The notes: generated by a model from the letters alone, not told the origin. A DNA stretch of 64,000 nt from an uncultured Pseudomonadota bacterium (GCA_902826775.1 CADEHE010000001.1:496001-560000), one strand, 5' to 3'. Positions 33,191 to 42,511 are shown, counted from the first letter of the stretch. Numbers and translations are program-made.

Positions 33191-34509
33191 GCGTAGTGGC
33201 GGTCAAGAGCGCTGCAACCGGCTTCTACGCTGCGCGCTTTGCCGACTTGCGAACTCGCCTGCCCGGCCACGGCCTCGCGTGGCTCGACGCCGCGCGCGAG
33301 CGCGCGTTGCGTGCTTTCGAGCAACTCGGGTTTCCGACCACGCGCGACGAAGCTTGGAAGTACAGCAATCTTGCGCTGCTCGAGCGCCGGCAATATGCGC
33401 CAGTCAGCGTAGCGGCGCCTGCCGATCCAGCCTTGGTTGTGCCGCATGACGTATGCGGCGGATACCTATTGGTGTTCATCAATGGACAGTTTTCTGCTCC
33501 GCTATCGCGCCTGCCGCAGGGCACGCACATCGGTAGCCTCGGGCAAGCGTTGCAGCAGAATCCCGGCGCGTTGCGCGGTGACATTGAAAATGCGCCTTTG
33601 ACGCATGGTGTGGCGGCATTGAGCGTTGCGTTGTTTGCCGATGGCGCCAGCATTCAGCTGGCGGCAGGCACGCAATTTTCGGCGCCGATCCATTTGCTCT
33701 TTCTCTCGACTCATGCCGACTGCATGATCAGCCCGCTCAACGTCATCGTGCTCGGAGAGGGCAGCACTGCCACCGTCATCGAGCACTACGCCGGCGTGGC
33801 GGAACTGCCCTATTGGAGCAACGCGAGCACGCGCATTCGGCTGCAGGCGAACGCTACGCTCGAGCATATCAACGTGCTGCAAGAGAGCGCGAAGGCCTAC
33901 CACACTGGAAGCATTACGGTGGATCAGGCAAGCGGCAGCCGCTACAACTCGCATTCGATCGCACTGGGTGGATTATTTGGGCGTAAAGACATCGGCGTGC
34001 GCTTGGCCGCCGAGCAAGCCCAGTGCAGTCTGAATGGCTTGTACGTGACCACCGGGCGCGAGCACATCGACTTTCACACTTGCGTCGATCATTTGGTTGC
34101 GCACGGCACCAGCCGTGAATTCTTCAAAGGCGTGCTTAGCGGCGCTTCACGCGCGGTATTCAATGGCAAAGTTGTTGTGCATCCCGACGCGCAGCAAACC
34201 GACGCACAGCAAAGCAACAAGAACCTGCTGCTGTCGGAAGACGCCGAGATCGACACCAAGCCGCAATTGGAAATCTTCGCTGACGACGTCAAGTGCAGTC
34301 ACGGCGCCACCATCGGGCAGCTCGACGAAAGCCATGTTTTCTACTTGCGTGCGCGGGGCTTAAGCGAACAAGCAGCGCGCAACGTGCTGACCTACGCGTT
34401 TTGCGAGGATATCATCGCCCAACTGCCGGTCGAGCCGCTGCGCAAACACCTTAATCAAGCCTTGCTCGCCCGTCTGCCGGACGGCGATCGGCTTACGGAG
34501 TTGATATGA
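33187..34509 (+). CDS. sufD: Fe-S cluster assembly protein SufD
   Basis: The 440-residue protein shows the SufD order: an N-terminal helical part with RAFEQLGFPTTRDEAWKYSNLALL, and a beta-helix core including NGLYVTTGREHIDFHTCVDH, SGASRAVFNGKVVVHPDAQQTDAQQSNKNLLLSEDAEIDTKPQLEI and the paired SHGATIGQLDESHVFYLRARGLSE. It pairs with SufB in the scaffold complex and is needed for iron entry. The start at 33187 overlaps the sufC stop. Confidence 0.96.
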   Translation: MSVVAVKSAATGFYAARFADLRTRLPGHGLAWLDAARERALRAFEQLGFPTTRDEAWKYSNLALLERRQYAPVSVAAPADPALVVPHDVCGGYLLVFINGQFSAPLSRLPQGTHIGSLGQALQQNPGALRGDIENAPLTHGVAALSVALFADGASIQLAAGTQFSAPIHLLFLSTHADCMISPLNVIVLGEGSTATVIEHYAGVAELPYWSNASTRIRLQANATLEHINVLQESAKAYHTGSITVDQASGSRYNSHSIALGGLFGRKDIGVRLAAEQAQCSLNGLYVTTGREHIDFHTCVDHLVAHGTSREFFKGVLSGASRAVFNGKVVVHPDAQQTDAQQSNKNLLLSEDAEIDTKPQLEIFADDVKCSHGATIGQLDESHVFYLRARGLSEQAARNVLTYAFCEDIIAQLPVEPLRKHLNQALLARLPDGDRLTELI

Positions 34510-35780
34510 AAAGCACTGCTCAAGAAGTCTCCGCCGTCACCGCGGCCGCCACCGCTCTGGATGTCGCGCGCGTGCGCGCGGACTTTCCCATTCTGCAAAC
34601 GCGCGTGCATGGCAAGCCGCTGGCGTACCTGGACAACGCGGCGACATGCCAGAAGCCGCGCGCGGTCATTGAATGCGAGTCGCGCTATTACGAAACTCTG
34701 AACGCCAACATCCACCGCGGCGTGCATGATCTCAGCCAGCGCGCCACCGATGCTTACGAAGCCGCGCGCAGCAAGACGCGGCAGTTCTTGAATGCGCGCT
34801 CAGACAAAGAGATCGTCTTTACGCGCGGCACGACGGAAAGCATCAACTTGGTCGCGCAGAGTTACGGGCGCGCCAATTTGCGCGCAGGCGATGAAGTCAT
34901 CGTCAGCACCATGGAGCACCATTCCAATATCGTGCCGTGGCAGATGATTTGCGAGCAAACCGGCGCGGTGCTGCGGGTTGTTCCGATCACGGATGAAGGC
35001 GAGCTGGATCTCGAGGCGTATCGCGGCATGCTCGGTGCGCGCACCAAAATCGTGGCGATCGCCCACGTTTCCAATGTGCTCGGCACCATTAACCCGGTGC
35101 GGGAGATGATTGCCCAGGCGCACGCCGCAGGGGCCGTGGTATTGGTCGACGGCGCGCAGTCGGCACCGCATCTGGTCGTGGACATGCAAGCGCTGGACTG
35201 CGACTTTTTCGCACTGTCCAGCCACAAACTGTACGGGCCGACCGGCATCGGCGTGCTCTACGGTAAGCAAGCGTTGCTCGAAGCCATGCCGCCCTATCAA
35301 GGCGGCGGTAGCATGATCAGTCGCGTCAGTTTCGCCAAGACGACTTACGCGCCGGTCCCGCAAAAATTCGAAGCGGGCACGCCGCACATCGCCGGCACGA
35401 TTGCCTTCGGCGCCGCGCTAGATTACGTGAATTCAGTCGGCTTGGACGCCATTGCGGCGCACGAGCACAGCTTGCTCGATTACGCCACGCAGCGCGCGCA
35501 ATCGGTGCCGGGGCTGCGCATTATCGGAACCGCGCGCGCCAAAGTCGGTGTGTTCTCGTTCGTCGTCGATGGCATCCACGCGCATGACCTCGGCACCATT
35601 TTGGATCACGAAGGCGTGGCGATTCGCGCCGGCCATCACTGCGCCATGCCGCTGATGGAGCGTTATGGCGTCGCGGCCACGGCGCGGGCTTCATTTGCCG
35701 CTTACAACACGCGCGAAGAGGTCGACGCCTTGTTCAACGGCATCGAGCGGGCGCGCAAACTATTCGGGCGCGCAAACTAG
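34506..35780 (+). CDS. sufS: Cysteine desulfurase SufS
   Basis: The 424-residue PLP enzyme has YLDNAATCQKPRAVIE, the PLP Lys in SSHKLYGPTGIGVLYG, and the persulfide Cys in IRAGHHCAMPLMERYG. The short active-site loop around that Cys is typical of the SufS/CsdA group. It takes sulfur from cysteine and passes it to SufU. An N-terminal tail of about 25 residues is longer than in Escherichia coli. Its ATG overlaps the sufD stop and sufU follows two bases after its stop. Confidence 0.97.
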   Translation: MKSTAQEVSAVTAAATALDVARVRADFPILQTRVHGKPLAYLDNAATCQKPRAVIECESRYYETLNANIHRGVHDLSQRATDAYEAARSKTRQFLNARSDKEIVFTRGTTESINLVAQSYGRANLRAGDEVIVSTMEHHSNIVPWQMICEQTGAVLRVVPITDEGELDLEAYRGMLGARTKIVAIAHVSNVLGTINPVREMIAQAHAAGAVVLVDGAQSAPHLVVDMQALDCDFFALSSHKLYGPTGIGVLYGKQALLEAMPPYQGGGSMISRVSFAKTTYAPVPQKFEAGTPHIAGTIAFGAALDYVNSVGLDAIAAHEHSLLDYATQRAQSVPGLRIIGTARAKVGVFSFVVDGIHAHDLGTILDHEGVAIRAGHHCAMPLMERYGVAATARASFAAYNTREEVDALFNGIERARKLFGRAN

Positions 35781-35782
35781 CA

Positions 35783-36229
35783 ATGAGCGATCTGCGCGAG
35801 CTTTATCAAGAGGTGATCTTCGATCACAACCGGCGGCCGCGCAATTTCGGCAAGCTGGCCAGCGCGAACCGCACGGCGGAAGGCTTCAACGCATTGTGCG
35901 GCGACCGACTTACGCTGTATTTGGAAATCGCGGACGACAAGATTCACAACGTGATGTTCGAGGGCTCTGGTTGCGCAATTTCCACTGCCTCCGCTTCTTT
36001 GCTGACCGAAACGCTCAAGGGCAAGTCGCTCGAAGAGGCCGAAGCGCTGTTCCAAGGTTTCCACAAGATGGTCACGGAGGATGACGCGCCGGTGCCGGAG
36101 GGTATGGGCAAGCTGACCGTTTTGGCCGGCGTGCGTGAATTTCCGGCGCGCGTCAAATGCGCCACCTTGTCGTGGCACACATTGCAAGCAGCCTTGCACG
36201 GTGAGCATGCACCTGTTTCGACCGAGTAG
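35783..36229 (+). CDS. sufU: Sulfur-transfer protein SufU
   Basis: The 148-residue IscU-fold protein has the three Cys typical of SufU: LCGDRL, GSGCAISTASAS and RVKCATLSWHTL, with the long insert between the second and third Cys that separates SufU from IscU. SufU takes sulfur from SufS through a zinc-bound swap. Together with SufS and the absence of a SufE gene here, this is a Firmicute-like SufSU arrangement that is also found in some proteobacteria. Confidence 0.95.
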   Translation: MSDLRELYQEVIFDHNRRPRNFGKLASANRTAEGFNALCGDRLTLYLEIADDKIHNVMFEGSGCAISTASASLLTETLKGKSLEEAEALFQGFHKMVTEDDAPVPEGMGKLTVLAGVREFPARVKCATLSWHTLQAALHGEHAPVSTE

Positions 36230-36310
36230 ATCCGATACTCAACCCAGGTATATCCTCGAAGCCAAGAACGATGTGAATAATTAGACTATGCAGATAAGAG
36301 TATAAAACTC

Positions 36311-36688
36311 ATGAGCGTATTCGACTGGTTCAACAAGTCCGAGCAAGGCCCCGCCTCGGCGCAGCCCCAAGCTATTAGCGCCGAAGAGTTGGAGGAGCGC
36401 GTCATCACGGCGCTGCGCACGGTTTTCGATCCTGAAATCCCGGTGAATATTTACGACTTGGGATTGATTTATGGAATCACCGTCGATGCGCCGACCGGCA
36501 AAGTCCATGTCGATATGACACTGACCGCACCGGGCTGCCCGGTCGCGCAGACCTTTCCCGATACGGTCAAGAACGCCGTAGAGATGGCCGACGGCGTCAC
36601 CGAGGCCACTGTCGAACTGGTGTGGGAACCGCCGTGGACGCGCGATCGCATGTCGGAGGCGGTACAGCTCGAACTCGGAATGCTATGA
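36311..36688 (+). CDS. sufT: SUF system protein SufT (MIP18/DUF59 family)
   Basis: The 125-residue protein carries the DUF59 core VFDPEIPVNIYDLGLIYGI and MTLTAPGCPVAQTFPDTV, with WEPPWTRDRMSEA near its end. The Asp-Pro-Glu-Ile and Cys motif are those of SufT and MIP18 proteins, which help mature iron-sulfur proteins. The gap of 81 bases after sufU is the largest in this half of the operon. The stop overlaps the start of the Rieske gene (ATGA). Confidence 0.95.
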   Translation: MSVFDWFNKSEQGPASAQPQAISAEELEERVITALRTVFDPEIPVNIYDLGLIYGITVDAPTGKVHVDMTLTAPGCPVAQTFPDTVKNAVEMADGVTEATVELVWEPPWTRDRMSEAVQLELGML

Positions 36689-37008
36689 GCGCAACTGTCG
36701 GTGAATGGTTCGACGTGGCGCCGGCCGACGACATTCCGCGCGGGGAAGTGCGCACCTATGAGGCGGATAACACCGAAGTTGCGATCTTCAATTTAGATGG
36801 TCAGTTGTACGCCCTGGAAGATATCTGCACGCACGACGGCGGCTATTTGGCTTCAGGCGAAATAGAGGGCGATCACATCGTTTGCCCGCGCCACGGCGCG
36901 CATTTCGACATCAAATCCGGCGTGCCCTTGTGCCCGCCCGCATACGAGCCCGTGCCCGCCTTCGAGGTGAGAGTAGATGCGGGCCGCGTTTTGGTACGTC
37001 GCCGTTAG
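36685..37008 (+). CDS. Soluble Rieske-type ferredoxin
   Basis: The 107-residue protein has both Rieske ligand pairs, CTHDGG and CPRHGAHFD, 16 residues apart, in a small beta domain. It lacks the extra Cys pair that forms a disulfide in bc1-complex Rieske proteins, so it is of the dioxygenase ferredoxin type. Its start overlaps the sufT stop, making it the last gene of the suf operon. It could be an electron donor in cluster maturation, or simply a client. Confidence 0.93.
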   Translation: MSATVGEWFDVAPADDIPRGEVRTYEADNTEVAIFNLDGQLYALEDICTHDGGYLASGEIEGDHIVCPRHGAHFDIKSGVPLCPPAYEPVPAFEVRVDAGRVLVRRR

Positions 37009-37092
37009 CCCCTGGGTACTCTCGAATTCTGCATTGGTGTAGACAGCAGACAAGCTGGTGGATGCAGTTCGAATCGATGTTGCCGTGTTAAC

Positions 37093-37177
37093 ATGTCATT
37101 TTGACATCGTTCGGTTGCGCTCGAACGCCACTTTTGTGGCGTTGCTGCCGCCGAAACAAACGTTGCCAATGTGGCAA
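37093..37177. promoter_or_regulatory. Three short palindromes upstream of the large PBP gene
   Basis: Between the suf operon and the PBP gene lie ATGTCA-TTT-TGACAT (37093-37107), the perfect hairpin AACGCCAC-TTTT-GTGGCGTT (37124-37143) and TTGCCA-ATG-TGGCAA (37163-37177). They are spaced about 30 to 38 bases apart. They could be the suf terminator plus operators for the downstream gene. No T-run follows the hairpin on either strand. Confidence 0.4.
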
Positions 37178-37245
37178 GGGCAGGAGATCATCGCCCGAGG
37201 CCGCTGCTAGGCTAAAATCCACCCGTTGCCATAATTCACGTTTCA

Positions 37246-40200
37246 GTGCACGCCCAGACCTCTGCTTCCCCACTTGCGCCCGAAGGCGCTGAGGGCACCG
37301 ACGTTGCGACGCCTGCTAGCATAGAGGCAGGTGACGTTGCGTCCTCAGCACCCGATGCAGCAGTAGGGGATGCCGCCGCAGCGCTCGCTGTCACGCCACC
37401 AGCGGAAGCGACGCCGCAAGCGCCTATTCAGCCAGATTCAGACGCGCGCGGCGCCGCAGAGTTTCCCGTTGTCGACCAGCCGGCGCAGCATATCGCTGCG
37501 GCCGCTGCCACAGCTGGCGCGCAAACACAAAAGTATCCCTTCTCTGTTTCATTGCTCGCTGGGCTCGGCACGCTCGGGTGGTTGCTGCGCCGGCTGCTCG
37601 GCTTTGCCGCTTGGATCGGCCTCGGCGTCGGCGCGGCGCTCATGTATACAGAGATGCAGACTTCTGAGTGGCAAGCCGCCTATCTGCATAAGCTCGGTGC
37701 GCGCATCGGTTTCAGCCTCGAACCAGGCGCTGCCAAGGACACGCGATTCCCGAAATTCGGCCCATTCGACGAACGCCTAGGCTACGTTCAGCTGCCGGCT
37801 TTCGTCGCGAATCTCGATAAACAAGGCTTCCAAGTGGCGCAGCAATCGCGCATGTCGCCCAAGATGCTCGAGCTGGCCGACAAGGGCATGTTCCCCAGTT
37901 ATGCCGAGAAAACGCAAGCTGGACTAACCATCCTCGATAACACCGACCAGCGCCTCTTCAAGGCGCAATACCCGGAGCGCGTTTATGCCAGCTTCGAAGC
38001 GATTCCGCGCGCATTGGTCGATGCGCTGCTGTTCATCGAGAATCGCGAGCTGCTAGATACCACTCACCCAAAGAAGAATCCTGCGGTGGAGTGGGATCGT
38101 CTCGGCAAAGCCGTGCTGGATCAAGCGCTGCATGTGCTCGACTCGGACCAAGACACCCCCGGCGGCAGCACGCTGGCCACGCAGATCGAAAAATACCGCC
38201 ATTCGCCCGATGGGCGCACTGGCTCAATCACGGAAAAGTTCCGCCAAATGGCGTCGGCATCCTTGCGCGCTTACCGCGAAAGCGAAGATACGCTGCCGGC
38301 GCGCCGCCGAGTGGTGCTTGACTACATCAATACCGTGCCGCTCGCCGCAAAGCCCGGCATCGGCGAAATCAGTGGCATCGGCGACGGCTTGTGGGCGTGG
38401 TACGGCCGCGATTTCGCTGACATCAACCGCATTCTGACCGAACAATCCAATACGCATGTGCCGCTGCCGGAGCAGGCACTGGCTTACAAGCAAGCCCTGA
38501 GTTTGTTCATTTCGCAGCGCCGGCCTTCGTACTACTTCGCCAGCAATCATGAAGCGCTGAACACACTGACCGATAGCCACCTGCGCCTGTTGGCGCAAGC
38601 CGGTGTGATCTCTTCGAACCTGCGCGACGCGGCATTAACCATCAAGCTGGAACCGGGCGCCACGCTCGCGCGCCCCGCGCCGACTTCGTTCGTCACGCGC
38701 AAAGCAACGACAGCCGTGCGCAGTGAATTGGCGGATTTGCTCAAAACCGGCCGCTTGTACGACCTGGATCGCTTTGATCTTACGGTATCGAGCACGTTAA
38801 GCAGTTCGCTGCAGCGCGACGTAACCAAAGTGTTGCGCGATATGCGCGACGCGGAGCAGGCGCGGGCAGCCGGGCTGATGCAACAGCGCATGCTGGAGAA
38901 AGGTGATCCGAGCAAGGTGATCTACAGTTTTACTTTGTTCGAGTCCACGCCGGGTGGCAACGTGGTGCGCGTGCAAACGGATAACTACGATCAGCCCTTC
39001 GACATCAATGAAGGCGCCAAACTCGACCTTGGTTCGACCGCGAAGTTGCGCACCTTGATCAGTTACTTGGAAGTCATCGCTCAAGTACACAAGAACTACG
39101 GCGGAAAGAACAAGAAGGAGCTCGCCGCGATCGAGCTGGATGAGCGCGACTACCTTACGCAGTGGGGGCTCGACTATTTGCGGCAGAACTCGACAATCTC
39201 GCTGCCGGCCATGCTCGAAGCCGCGATGGACCGGCGCTATAAGGCGGACCCCGGCGAGCCTTTTTTCACCGGCGGCGGCTTGCACTATTTCGAGAACTTC
39301 AACAAGGAAGACAACGCCCGCGTGATGTCGGTGCGCGAAGCGCTGCGCAATTCTGTCAATCTCGTGTTCGTGCGCATGATGCGCGACGTGATGCGCTATC
39401 ACATGTTTCATGGGCCCGGGTCATCGGTGAAAATTCTTTCCGACGCAAAGGATCCGCGGCGTCAGGATTACTTGAAGAAGTTCGCCGATCGCGAAGGGCG
39501 CGCCTACATCAATCGCTTCTTCCAAAAGTACCAAGGCAAGAGCCCGGACGAACTCAAGGAACTGCTGCTGCATGGCGTGCGCCCGCGGCGCGACCGCCTA
39601 GTGGCGATCCACATGACGATCGAGGATGGGCCGACGGAAGCGAGTTTGGTCGCATTCTTGAAAGAGCATCTGGACGAGTACGATCCTGATGCGGACGAAG
39701 TAAAGGAATTGATGCAGCGCTTCAGCGTGCAAACCATGTCGCTCGCCGATCGCGGCTACGTCGCGGGTATTCACCCCTTGGAGTTGTGGCTGGTTGGCTT
39801 CATGCGGCAGCACCCCGGTGCCACTGTGCAACAAGTGATGGAAGCAAGCAGCGACGAGCGCCAAGATGTGTATGCGTGGCTGTTCAAGACGCGTCATAAG
39901 AACGCGCAGGACCGGCGCATCATGAGCTTGCTGGAAATTGAAGCCTTCCTGGAAATTCACCGCGGTTGGCAGCGCCTGGGTTATCCGTTCGGATCGATGG
40001 TGCCTTCATACGCCTCAGCGCTGGGCAGCTCCGCCGATCGGCCGGCGGCGCTGGCGGAACTTATGGGCATCATCGTCAACGACGGCAAGCGCTTGCCCAC
40101 GGTGCGGGTGACAAAACTGCACTTTGCCGCAGCTACGCCATACGAGACGGTATTGGAGCGTAAGCCTGTGGAGGTCGAGCAGGTCTTGTTGCCGGAGATT

Positions 40201-40674
40201 GCGCGCGTCGCACGGCGCGCGCTCATGGACGTGGCTACCAATGGCACGGCCAAGCGCCTGCGCAATACCTTCATGCACGCCGACGGCACGCCAGTGGCGG
40301 TCGGCGGCAAGACCGGCACCGGCGATAACCGCCACGAAACCTATGGTCCGAAAGGGCAAGTGTTGAAGTCGCGAGTTGTCAGCCGCTCGGCGACGTTCGT
40401 GTTTTTCATCGGCGACAAGCTATTCGGCACCTTGACTGCTTATGTTGCGGGGGAAGAGGCCGCCAAGTATCAGTTCACCAGTTCACTCGCGGTGCAGATC
40501 CTAAAGAACCTGGCGCCCACGATTCAACCCCTGCTCGCTGCTGACCAATCAGTGCTTGATGTGAGCGCGCCAGCCGTTGAGCAGCCCTATCCGGAACTCG
40601 AAAAACCGAAACTCGATCCTTTGCCTCCGGCTCATCAGCCGGAGAGTCCGGAAGGCGTCATCAAGTCGGATTAG
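37246..40674 (+). CDS. Large class A penicillin-binding protein (GT51 transglycosylase plus transpeptidase)
   Basis: The 1142-residue protein has a cytoplasmic Ala/Pro tail (1-95), one membrane helix (about 100-133), a GT51 glycosyltransferase domain with catalytic Glu265 in FIENREL and GGSTLATQ at 306-313, and a transpeptidase domain with SxxK as STAK (near 597), SVN (near 703) and KTGTG (near 1021). It would polymerise and crosslink peptidoglycan. The SxN-to-KTG distance of about 315 residues is far longer than usual because of a helical insertion. The start is GTG 37246 with a weak ribosome-binding site; later starts would lose the membrane anchor. Confidence 0.92.
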   Translation: MHAQTSASPLAPEGAEGTDVATPASIEAGDVASSAPDAAVGDAAAALAVTPPAEATPQAPIQPDSDARGAAEFPVVDQPAQHIAAAAATAGAQTQKYPFSVSLLAGLGTLGWLLRRLLGFAAWIGLGVGAALMYTEMQTSEWQAAYLHKLGARIGFSLEPGAAKDTRFPKFGPFDERLGYVQLPAFVANLDKQGFQVAQQSRMSPKMLELADKGMFPSYAEKTQAGLTILDNTDQRLFKAQYPERVYASFEAIPRALVDALLFIENRELLDTTHPKKNPAVEWDRLGKAVLDQALHVLDSDQDTPGGSTLATQIEKYRHSPDGRTGSITEKFRQMASASLRAYRESEDTLPARRRVVLDYINTVPLAAKPGIGEISGIGDGLWAWYGRDFADINRILTEQSNTHVPLPEQALAYKQALSLFISQRRPSYYFASNHEALNTLTDSHLRLLAQAGVISSNLRDAALTIKLEPGATLARPAPTSFVTRKATTAVRSELADLLKTGRLYDLDRFDLTVSSTLSSSLQRDVTKVLRDMRDAEQARAAGLMQQRMLEKGDPSKVIYSFTLFESTPGGNVVRVQTDNYDQPFDINEGAKLDLGSTAKLRTLISYLEVIAQVHKNYGGKNKKELAAIELDERDYLTQWGLDYLRQNSTISLPAMLEAAMDRRYKADPGEPFFTGGGLHYFENFNKEDNARVMSVREALRNSVNLVFVRMMRDVMRYHMFHGPGSSVKILSDAKDPRRQDYLKKFADREGRAYINRFFQKYQGKSPDELKELLLHGVRPRRDRLVAIHMTIEDGPTEASLVAFLKEHLDEYDPDADEVKELMQRFSVQTMSLADRGYVAGIHPLELWLVGFMRQHPGATVQQVMEASSDERQDVYAWLFKTRHKNAQDRRIMSLLEIEAFLEIHRGWQRLGYPFGSMVPSYASALGSSADRPAALAELMGIIVNDGKRLPTVRVTKLHFAAATPYETVLERKPVEVEQVLLPEIARVARRALMDVATNGTAKRLRNTFMHADGTPVAVGGKTGTGDNRHETYGPKGQVLKSRVVSRSATFVFFIGDKLFGTLTAYVAGEEAAKYQFTSSLAVQILKNLAPTIQPLLAADQSVLDVSAPAVEQPYPELEKPKLDPLPPAHQPESPEGVIKSD

Positions 40675-40721
40675 CGCGCCTCGCGCCTGCGCACGACGAA
40701 CGGCTGGCGGGTAGGTTGCAA

Positions 40722-40943
40722 CTAGGGAACTGAGACCCAACCCTCAAGGACTTGATGCGCGGCTTCGTCCAGCGTCTTAGGACCAAACGGGTCGCCATAG
40801 TTGCGGTCTTGTATATCCTCCAACATCTGGCCCAGAAGTCCTAAGCGGTTCGAGTAGTCCCAAATACCACCGCTGACCGATTGCAGCGCGACATGGTCCA
40901 ATTCGCGCAGTTCTAACGCGTCGTTGTTCGCTTCGTTATGCAT
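40722..40943 (-). CDS. Small peptide with double-glycine leader
   Basis: The 73-residue product has a 26-residue N-terminal part ending VSGG. Hydrophobic residues lie at -4 (Val), -7 (Leu) and -12 (Leu) from the Gly-Gly, the spacing of leaders cut by C39-peptidase ABC exporters. The following 47 residues (IWDYSNRLGLLGQMLEDIQD... to ...EGWVSVP) have no Cys and are acidic. An AGGA site stands seven bases before the ATG. No transporter, peptidase or modifying enzyme gene is close, so the assignment rests on the leader alone. Confidence 0.6.
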   Translation of the reverse strand: MHNEANNDALELRELDHVALQSVSGGIWDYSNRLGLLGQMLEDIQDRNYGDPFGPKTLDEAAHQVLEGWVSVP

Positions 40944-41116
40944 AGTCGTGTCCTATTTGAGTTGACAGAGGCCGTTATTGGCTCTTGCAAACCAAGCATA
41001 GGCAAGGGCTGCGTTTGCGCCGGTGACGTGTTACCGCACTAACATGTGTGTTTATGCGCTCGCGGCGGCGTCGCCGCCCGTTTAGTGCCGCAGCAATGCG
41101 TGCGCCGCGTTCGGCT

Positions 41117-42511
41117 CTACTGCTGGAGCGGCCAAGCGCGCTGCGCCGGGCGCAGCGATTCAAGCAAGGCGCATATTTTCAGCACGCCGACATCATCGAA
41201 GCGTCGGCCAATGACTTGCACGCCAATCGGCAAATCGTCGTTCGAGTAACTCCAGTTCAACGATGCCGCAGGCTGCTCTGACATGTTCCAGGGCAAGGTA
41301 AATGCAATGTGCGGCAACGCGTTGGCGGGGTCGTCGCCCGGACAAGCGGAATCCGCCGCGTAAGGCAAGATCGGTGAGGTCGGCGCAATGACATAGTCGT
41401 AGGGTTGTGTTGCTGCGACAGCCGCTTCGCGCAGCACCATGATCTGTTGATAGCCGGCGACCAAATCGCGCGCTGACATCTGCGGCGCTCGATAGCTGCA
41501 CCAACGTGCGATGAACGGCAGCACCTTCGCTTGGCGCTCGCCGGGCATTGAAGCGAAATCGTTGTACGCGCGCGCCTCGAAGAATTTGCAGCCGCCGTCA
41601 ACCATCTCCGGCGTCAAGAACGAGCTGAGTTCCTCGACCTGCGCGCCTTGTGCTTCGAGTGCTCGCGCTGCAGCCACACTTGCGGCGCGCACCTGCGCTT
41701 CCACCGCCAGCCCGGTGCGCATGTCGGTCAGCAATCCAATGCGCAATCCGCGCGCGGATACGCCCGCAAGAGCGGCGACGTAGTCGAGCGGCGTGTATGG
41801 CAAGCTCATGTAGTCGCGCGCATCGGGGCGGGCGAGCAAGTTCATCAGCATTGCCGCGTCGCGCACCGTGCGCGTCATCGGTCCGGTCACGCGCGCCATG
41901 AAAGGCGGATAGACGGGCACCCGCCCATGACTCGGCTTGTGGCCGAAGATGCCGCAATGCGCGGCGGGCAAGCGCACGCTGCCGCCGATGTCGGTGCCCA
42001 GATGCAGCGGTCCATAGCCTGCCGCGGCCGCCGCGCCTGCGCCCGAGCTCGAGCCGGACGGGTTGCGGTCCAAGCGCCAGGGGTTGCGCGTAGTCCCGTG
42101 CATGCTGGACAGTCCGGAGGAAAGCATGCCGTAGTCCGGCATGGTGGTTTTGCCGATGACGACGCATCCGGCTTCGCGCACCCGTGCTGCTGGCGGCGCG
42201 TCCAACGGCTTGGGCGTGGTATCGCCTGCGGCAGTTCCGATCGGCGCCGGATCACCGCGCGTGTAGATATTCTCCTTGATGGTGACCGGCACGCCATCGA
42301 GCGGCGAAAGCGGATTGCGAGCACGCCAGCGCCGCTCGGCGGCGCGCGCTTGTTCTATGGCACCGTCGCGATGAGTAATGTACATGGCGTTGATCTTCGG
42401 CTCGCAGGCCTCGATGCGGGCTAGCACGGATTGCGTGACATCAACCGGCGATAGCTCGCCCTTGCCGAATGCGTGCGAGAGGTCCGCAGCGCTAAGTTGA
42501 TTGAGTGACAT
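41117..42511 (-). CDS. Amidase-signature family hydrolase
   Basis: The 464-residue protein has the amidase signature: the Lys of the triad in GVPVTIKENI, the cis-Ser and nucleophile in RNPSGSSSGAGAAAAAGYGPLHLGTDIGGSVRLPA, and HCGIFGHKPSHGRVP. It hydrolyses an amide; family members include GatA, indoleacetamide and aryl amidases. It has no gatB/gatC neighbours, so it is not the tRNA amidotransferase subunit. The substrate is unknown. It reads in the same direction as the rpsP operon upstream but is cut off by a terminator. Confidence 0.92.
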   Translation of the reverse strand: MSLNQLSAADLSHAFGKGELSPVDVTQSVLARIEACEPKINAMYITHRDGAIEQARAAERRWRARNPLSPLDGVPVTIKENIYTRGDPAPIGTAAGDTTPKPLDAPPAARVREAGCVVIGKTTMPDYGMLSSGLSSMHGTTRNPWRLDRNPSGSSSGAGAAAAAGYGPLHLGTDIGGSVRLPAAHCGIFGHKPSHGRVPVYPPFMARVTGPMTRTVRDAAMLMNLLARPDARDYMSLPYTPLDYVAALAGVSARGLRIGLLTDMRTGLAVEAQVRAASVAAARALEAQGAQVEELSSFLTPEMVDGGCKFFEARAYNDFASMPGERQAKVLPFIARWCSYRAPQMSARDLVAGYQQIMVLREAAVAATQPYDYVIAPTSPILPYAADSACPGDDPANALPHIAFTLPWNMSEQPAASLNWSYSNDDLPIGVQVIGRRFDDVGVLKICALLESLRPAQRAWPLQQ

